Part shown: positions 16,701 to 19,275 of the stretch, one piece after another
Layout of the letters: each line of letters starts with the position of its first letter
Position numbering within the stretch: the first letter of the stretch is position 1
From: JAHCHG01 sp038251885
GTDB lineage: Bacteria; Acidobacteriota; Blastocatellia; Pyrinomonadales; Pyrinomonadaceae
NCBI GenBank assembly: GCA_038251885.1
Contig: JBBSAX010000088.1
Location: forward strand, 1-19,275
DNA: 19,275 nucleotides
Reading direction: 5' to 3'
Notes under the pieces: generated by a model
Database searches by the model: none
Told to the model about the DNA's origin: nothing
The model's input: the letters and a program-made list of their open reading frames with translations, nothing else
Position numbers and translations under genes: made by a program

Positions 16701-17485
16701 TAGAAGTAATAAACTACCCCGCGAAAATCGTTGGTACCGCCCTTTGTAACTAATTGAATTTGTGCGCCGGACGAACGACCTTGGTTGGCATTCGGATTAT
16801 TGGTCGTGATACGAAATTCTTCGATTGACTCGGTCGTAACTCTCAAAACCGAATCCTGAGATGTTTGAAACTGCCCAGTACGTCCGCCGGTCTGTTGGTC
16901 ATTAATGTCAACGCCATCAAGGGTGATGTTAGCCTGATCACTTCTGCCGCCCGCAACATAGCCTTCCCTGGTTACGCCAGGCTGAAGCGTCAAAAGATCA
17001 TTAACTCGTCTTAAATTTGTCGGAAGTTGTGTAATCTGTTCGGGAACAAAGTTATTACCGATACTAGCATCTTGGGTATTAACAACAGATTCAATTGTGT
17101 TTGCCGTAACATCAACGATTGCTGTTACTTCCCCGAGTTCAAGAGAAATATCTAATGACAATTGATTGCCAACCGATGCTTCGGCATTTCTGGCAACAGA
17201 CTTTTTAAAGTTTTGTGCTGTAACTTCGACTGTATAATTTCCCGGTGGAATCCCCGGAAAATTGTAGCCTCCGTCATTATTTGTGACAGTATTTCTGCTA
17301 AACCCTGTATTCGGATTAGTTATCTTTACAGAAGCCCCCGGAATAACTGCGCCTGCCTGATCTTTGACAGTACCTATAATTCCGGATGTTCCTGATTGAG
17401 CGTTAATAGTTCCTACCATCAGAGCAGAAACAAAAATCGCCGTCAAGGTCATTAAAACCTTTACCTTAAAAGTGTTAAAACTCAT
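13727..17485 (-). CDS. Oar-like TonB-dependent outer-membrane receptor
   Basis: The 1252-residue protein is a large outer-membrane beta-barrel of the Oar / CarboxypepD_reg-TonB class that is abundant in Acidobacteriota. A signal peptide (about 1-29, ending VGTINA|QSG) is followed by a carboxypeptidase-regulatory-like beta-sandwich (about 32-115, IIGTVKDQAGAVIPGASVKI). Next come a plug domain (about 130-250, with the family motif AGGRSDQANITLDGVDIND) and the barrel to the end. The C-terminus MQFGFRYSF has the terminal aromatic expected for BAM-dependent insertion. The substrate is unknown; relatives are proposed to take up large polymers or glycans. The start is fixed by AAGGAGG at 17496-17490, the strongest Shine-Dalgarno in the window, at good spacing. 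The gene is apparently a single unit with its own leader and terminator. No SusD-like partner is adjacent. Confidence 0.95.
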   Translation of the reverse strand: MSFNTFKVKVLMTLTAIFVSALMVGTINAQSGTSGIIGTVKDQAGAVIPGASVKITNPNTGFSRNTVTNNDGGYNFPGIPPGNYTVEVTAQNFKKSVARNAEASVGNQLSLDISLELGEVTAIVDVTANTIESVVNTQDASIGNNFVPEQITQLPTNLRRVNDLLTLQPGVTREGYVAGGRSDQANITLDGVDINDQQTGGRTGQFQTSQDSVLRVTTESIEEFRITTNNPNANQGRSSGAQIQLVTKGGTNDFRGVVYYFYRPTAFSANSFFNNLAGVERPSLARDIFGGAVGGPIKKDKLFFFYTYEGQREQQDASVVRTVPLASLGQGILKFNGTGPGCVNGLCALTTAQLNTIYSQVGVNQAAVAVFAGAASRYSANEPGFGDGLNTGGFRFNSPTTDDENTHIVRFDYLLNDKQSLFFRGNYQYDLNNGTSYFPDTPSTSLWEHPYGFVVGHNWTVNSNIVNNFRYGLSRQAFSTQGDSSDNAISFRFVYQPLFFSRTLSRVTPVHNLTDDLTWIKGNHTIQIGGNVRIIRNKREDLGNAFDDGVTNPSFYDLSGAVVSNQITAAGYTIASGNRSIVQNAATALIGRFSQYSGNFTFDIDGSVLPAGTPVNRNFATEEYDTYVQDTWKIRRNLTLTAGLRYGLSRPVYEQNGFQVVPDIRLGDYFDRRIASAAQGVPFNDLINFEKAGPANNAPGFYSMDWNNFQPSVAIAWSPNFEGGFLRKLFGNEGDSTIRGGFRILNDYFGQQLAVSFDGLSTIGFTSSVGISANTYNVTDRPAPPFTGFGQAIRALPGIPAPVQRFSTPADEEQRIEVSLDGTIKSPTHYTWNVSYGRQLPKGMYVEASYVGRSARNLLATRDVMALNNLVDPATGMDWYTAAGLLVDARNANTPITSLGAIPYFENLFPNARTALAGFGLPANNNTQAIFGLISRDGFDIADYTFIQLIIDDATAFGLPSNPGRFPNMFFHPQYAAFSSYSSIAKSDYHGGVFTLRQRLGDILSYDINYTFSKSMDNASGLQTGGSYGSQFILNPLRPDDQYSVSDFDIKHSINANFIFQLPIGKGRAYFSDLNSVADAFLGGWQLAGVYRWNTGLPFSPPFDAAQWATNWNVQSNGVRLSNVDFGVNRDTRNVFSSPQQAFNSFRNARPGETGDRNVFRLPGYSTMDLGLSKTFTMPWSENHKFQFRWEVFNVTNVQYFDISGNAVTRTSYGLPQDTGVLQQNAPGSFGRLYDTIQGEPRQMQFGFRYSF

Positions 17486-17700
17486 AGTGCCTCCTTAGTG
17501 TCTTAATTAAAAAATAATGACGAATGAAAATTTATAAAAAATTTAAACGCATTTTGCGTTCCTTTCAGCAAAATTTGTGTATTGTTGCAGAAAACACAAG
17601 GTAAATCTTAAAAAGTAACTTTGTATAGAAATAGATTATCCAAAACTTTTTTGGATAAAATTCAAATTTTCGGGAATAAGTTCTCTGAATTATAGCATAA
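17486..17700 (-). promoter_or_regulatory. Receptor promoter and palindrome-rich leader
   Basis: Reading on the minus strand, an extended -10 TGCTATAAT (17697-17689) lies just after the flavoprotein stop and would start transcription near 17682, leaving a leader of about 195 bases. No clear -35 is seen, which is tolerated with an extended -10. Two palindromes follow. TTATCCAAAA-CTT-TTTTGGATAA is perfect at 17636-17658, and AACGCA-TTT-TGCGTT is perfect at 17546-17560. Either could be an operator or a leader hairpin controlling the receptor. Confidence 0.5.
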
Positions 17701-18615
17701 CTAATTTTTTAACAAAGAAATAATTGTTTTGACGGCAGTTGCACCCATCCCGACCGCGCTGCTGATTGTCGGTGCGGACGGATTAGCGACATCTCCAATC
17801 GCAAAAATTCCTTTGATATTTGTTTCGCACAGATTGTCTGTTTTAATGTAGCCGCTTTTGTCCAAATCAATCTTTCCGCGAAGAAAATCGGTGTTCGGCT
17901 GAACGCCGATGCGAATCAAAACGGCATCAACGGGCAGAATTTGGTGTTTATCCGTTTTCAGATTTTTTAACGAAACCGCTTCGATTCTTTGATCTCCGCT
18001 GATTTTTGTGAGAACCGTATTAAACAATATTTCAACATTGTCGAGATTTTGAACTTGTTCGATAAATTCGGCACGAGCGCGAAACTCGTTTCCACGGTGA
18101 ACCAGAAAAACTTTTGAGGCGGTTTCCGATAAGATCACAGCATTTTCAAGCGCGGCATCGCCGCCGCCCGCGATTATTACATTTTTATTTTTTACCGAGT
18201 CTTTATCGCGGTTCCCCGACGTGAGCAGTCCTTTATTTTCAAAATCGTTTTCGCCTTCGATGTCCAATTTTCTGCGCCTAACTCCGGTGGCAATAATCAG
18301 ATATTTTGCCGAAAAGTGTTCACCGTTTTTGAGAAAAACTTCCTTTTGTTCTAAATCAACTTCTTTAACTTCTGCTTGCAAATGTTTGACAAAATCGCGG
18401 TTCGATATTTGTTTGAGAAAAACATCGCGCAACTCGCGTCCATTTGCAGCTTTTGTGCCGAGATGATTTTCGATAGCGTTATGCGTCCAGAGAAGTTGTC
18501 CGCCGAATTCTTTTTCCGATTCCAAAAGCAGAGCATTTAAGCCGAGATCATCACACCAAAGTCCTGCGGAAAGTCCCGCCGCGCCGCCGCCGATGATTAT
18601 CACATCATAATTCAT
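17701..18615 (-). CDS. Thioredoxin-reductase-like NAD(P)/FAD flavoprotein lacking CxxC
   Basis: The 304-residue protein has the two-nucleotide-domain fold of low-molecular-weight thioredoxin reductase. FAD binds at GGGAAGLSAG (about 9-18), with ATG at 110-111 and GIFAIGDVANPS near the C-terminus (about 272-283). NADPH binds at GGGDAALENA (150-159) with the HRxxxFRA motif at 173-180, which favours NADPH over NADH. The redox-active CxxC that thioredoxin reductase carries just before the second nucleotide motif is absent: that position reads LTSGNRDKDS. It therefore should not reduce thioredoxin in the usual way. A ferredoxin/flavodoxin-NADP reductase-like or other disulfide-independent oxidoreductase is more likely, although it is shorter than typical YumC-type enzymes. 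No Shine-Dalgarno is seen. Confidence 0.9.
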   Translation of the reverse strand: MNYDVIIIGGGAAGLSAGLWCDDLGLNALLLESEKEFGGQLLWTHNAIENHLGTKAANGRELRDVFLKQISNRDFVKHLQAEVKEVDLEQKEVFLKNGEHFSAKYLIIATGVRRRKLDIEGENDFENKGLLTSGNRDKDSVKNKNVIIAGGGDAALENAVILSETASKVFLVHRGNEFRARAEFIEQVQNLDNVEILFNTVLTKISGDQRIEAVSLKNLKTDKHQILPVDAVLIRIGVQPNTDFLRGKIDLDKSGYIKTDNLCETNIKGIFAIGDVANPSAPTISSAVGMGATAVKTIISLLKN

Positions 18616-18651
18616 AGATTTTTATTTTCAAGATTTTATGCCTTTTCGTCA

Positions 18652-18679
18652 ATTAGATTTATATTTTTTTCAATCTAAT
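18652..18679. promoter_or_regulatory. Inverted repeat upstream of the flavoprotein gene
   Basis: ATTAGATT (18652-18659) and AATCTAAT (18672-18679) are perfect inverted arms around a 12-base T-rich centre, 37 bases before the flavoprotein start. The position suits an operator or a leader hairpin. Its A/T richness makes chance a real alternative. Confidence 0.35.
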
Positions 18680-18703
18680 AAAAACAGTAGATTCGCTATT
18701 CGC

Positions 18704-18830
18704 CGGGAGCGCAGGTTGCTAACCTGCATGAGTGCGATAGCGCGAAAATTGCCGTTGGAATCCAAGTTTTAGAAAATAAACTTAATTCGTTTGCTCTCGC
18801 AAACGTGCAGGTTGGCAACCTGCGCTCCAG
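18704..18830. repeat. REP/BIME-like palindromic element, copy B
   Basis: Inverted 25-base arms (18704-18728 and 18806-18830) match at 23 positions. The left arm begins CGGGAGCGCAGGTTGCTAAC. The layout equals that of 6303-6433: the same GGGAGCGCA outer end, a self-palindromic core (here GCAGGTTGCTAACCTGC), a following GCG-rich mini-hairpin (about 18731-18744), a central AATAAACTT, and an inner hairpin CGTTTGC-TCTC-GCAAACG at 18788-18805. The core sequence differs from copy A, yet pairing is kept. It lies about 90 bases upstream of the flavoprotein gene. Confidence 0.8.
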
Positions 18831-19244
18831 TCAAAACTTTTTTGTGGTCTGATGTTTGCATAAAGCAAATCAAAAGATTGGTTGCGTAACCAATTTTCAT
18901 TTTCTTAATTTTCCTCTTTTACCTCACTTTTTCTCATCTTTTGACGGATAAATTTCATTCCGTCTGTTTTAGGAACTGCAAATTTTTGTCATTTATAGTT
19001 TGTCACTTTTTGTCACTTTGATTGATATGTTCTCTAAAGTCAATTTTATTAAAAAACCTCTTGCGATGGTGTTAAACAACTGTGTCGCAATAGTTAAAGA
19101 CTTTCTCAATACTTTTGCAGTCTTGTCTTCCGCGTGGCATTTATTTTGCTCTAAAATACGTCGGTTTAAGGTATTAGCGCATTCAATACCTCAAATTCAC
19201 TTTGGATCTCTTCCAAAATTTAGAAATTTCATTCCGCAAACAAT
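18831..19244. other. Gene-free, hairpin-rich stretch
   Basis: No convincing gene is seen. It contains a hairpin TTTGC/GCAAA (18855-18869) and ATTGGTT-GCGT-AACCAAT followed by TTTT (18877-18897), which resembles a weak plus-strand terminator. A pyrimidine-rich plus-strand tract runs at about 18895-18942. GACGGA/TCCGTC follows (18943-18964), then three TTGTCA direct repeats (18986, 19000, 19010) and AGGTATT/AATACCT (19169-19191). The last lies about 55 bases before a possible gene start and could be an operator. Confidence 0.5.
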
Positions 19245-19275
19245 ATGAAACTACAAATTGAAAATAATTCATCGT
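19245..19275 (+). CDS. Possible start of a gene cut by the right edge
   Basis: An ATG at 19245 opens a frame that reads MKLQIENNSS and runs off the window. Only ten codons are visible, without a clear Shine-Dalgarno. The 7-bp inverted repeat at 19169-19191 is placed where an operator might be. The family cannot be recognised. Confidence 0.25.
   Translation, partial: MKLQIENNSS

Noticed and set aside
13727..17485. SusC/SusD polysaccharide utilisation locus
   Set aside because: No SusD-like lipoprotein or glycoside hydrolase gene is adjacent; the receptor is a stand-alone Oar-type gene.
19000..19248. 82-aa plus-strand open frame near the right edge
   Set aside because: It has a TTG start in TTGTCA repeats, no Shine-Dalgarno and no recognisable domain, and it overlaps an inverted repeat.

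Overview
The window is a bacterial chromosome segment of moderate to low GC with dense, conserved housekeeping genes. The best lineage clue is a 1252-aa Oar-like TonB-dependent receptor that starts with a carboxypeptidase-regulatory (CarboxypepD_reg) domain, a class greatly expanded in Acidobacteriota. Two REP/BIME-like palindromic elements and the lnt and comEC genes also fit a Gram-negative of that kind. Acidobacteriota, perhaps Blastocatellia, is an inference; no rRNA is present to prove it. Most genes lack a clear Shine-Dalgarno sequence; the exceptions are the receptor, comEA and rpmE.

Layout. The left edge (1-98, minus) holds the first 32 codons of a gene that resembles an IS630-type transposase N-terminus, next to a palindrome-rich AT-rich gap (99-359). 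From 360 to 9890 everything is on the minus strand. In transcription order it runs lnt, a 164-aa and a 73-aa membrane-anchored protein, prfB (with the programmed +1 frameshift, so its true start is at 7552), a REP-like element, ftsK, a gap carrying four DnaA-box-like sequences in a palindrome, comEA and comEC. A divergent promoter region (9891-10111) separates this from plus-strand rpmE, a structured hairpin, a DUF1385 (YqhQ-like) membrane protein, prfA, an inverted array of 9-bp repeats, and a histidine phosphatase. A bidirectional terminator (13675-13702) separates the phosphatase from the convergent TonB-dependent receptor. Upstream of the receptor is a palindrome-rich leader and a thioredoxin-reductase-like flavoprotein without the CxxC motif. 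The last 630 bases carry the second REP-like element, several hairpins, and the start of a possible new plus-strand gene.

How the genes work together. Three genes serve translation: prfA and prfB (both termination factors within about 6.5 kb) and rpmE. Lnt finishes lipoprotein acylation in the inner membrane. FtsK moves and resolves chromosome termini at division. ComEA and ComEC form the DNA-uptake pathway for natural transformation. The receptor sits in the outer membrane. No CRISPR array, tRNA, rRNA, prophage or complete insertion sequence was seen. The unusual content is in the intergenic DNA rather than in an evident new protein system.
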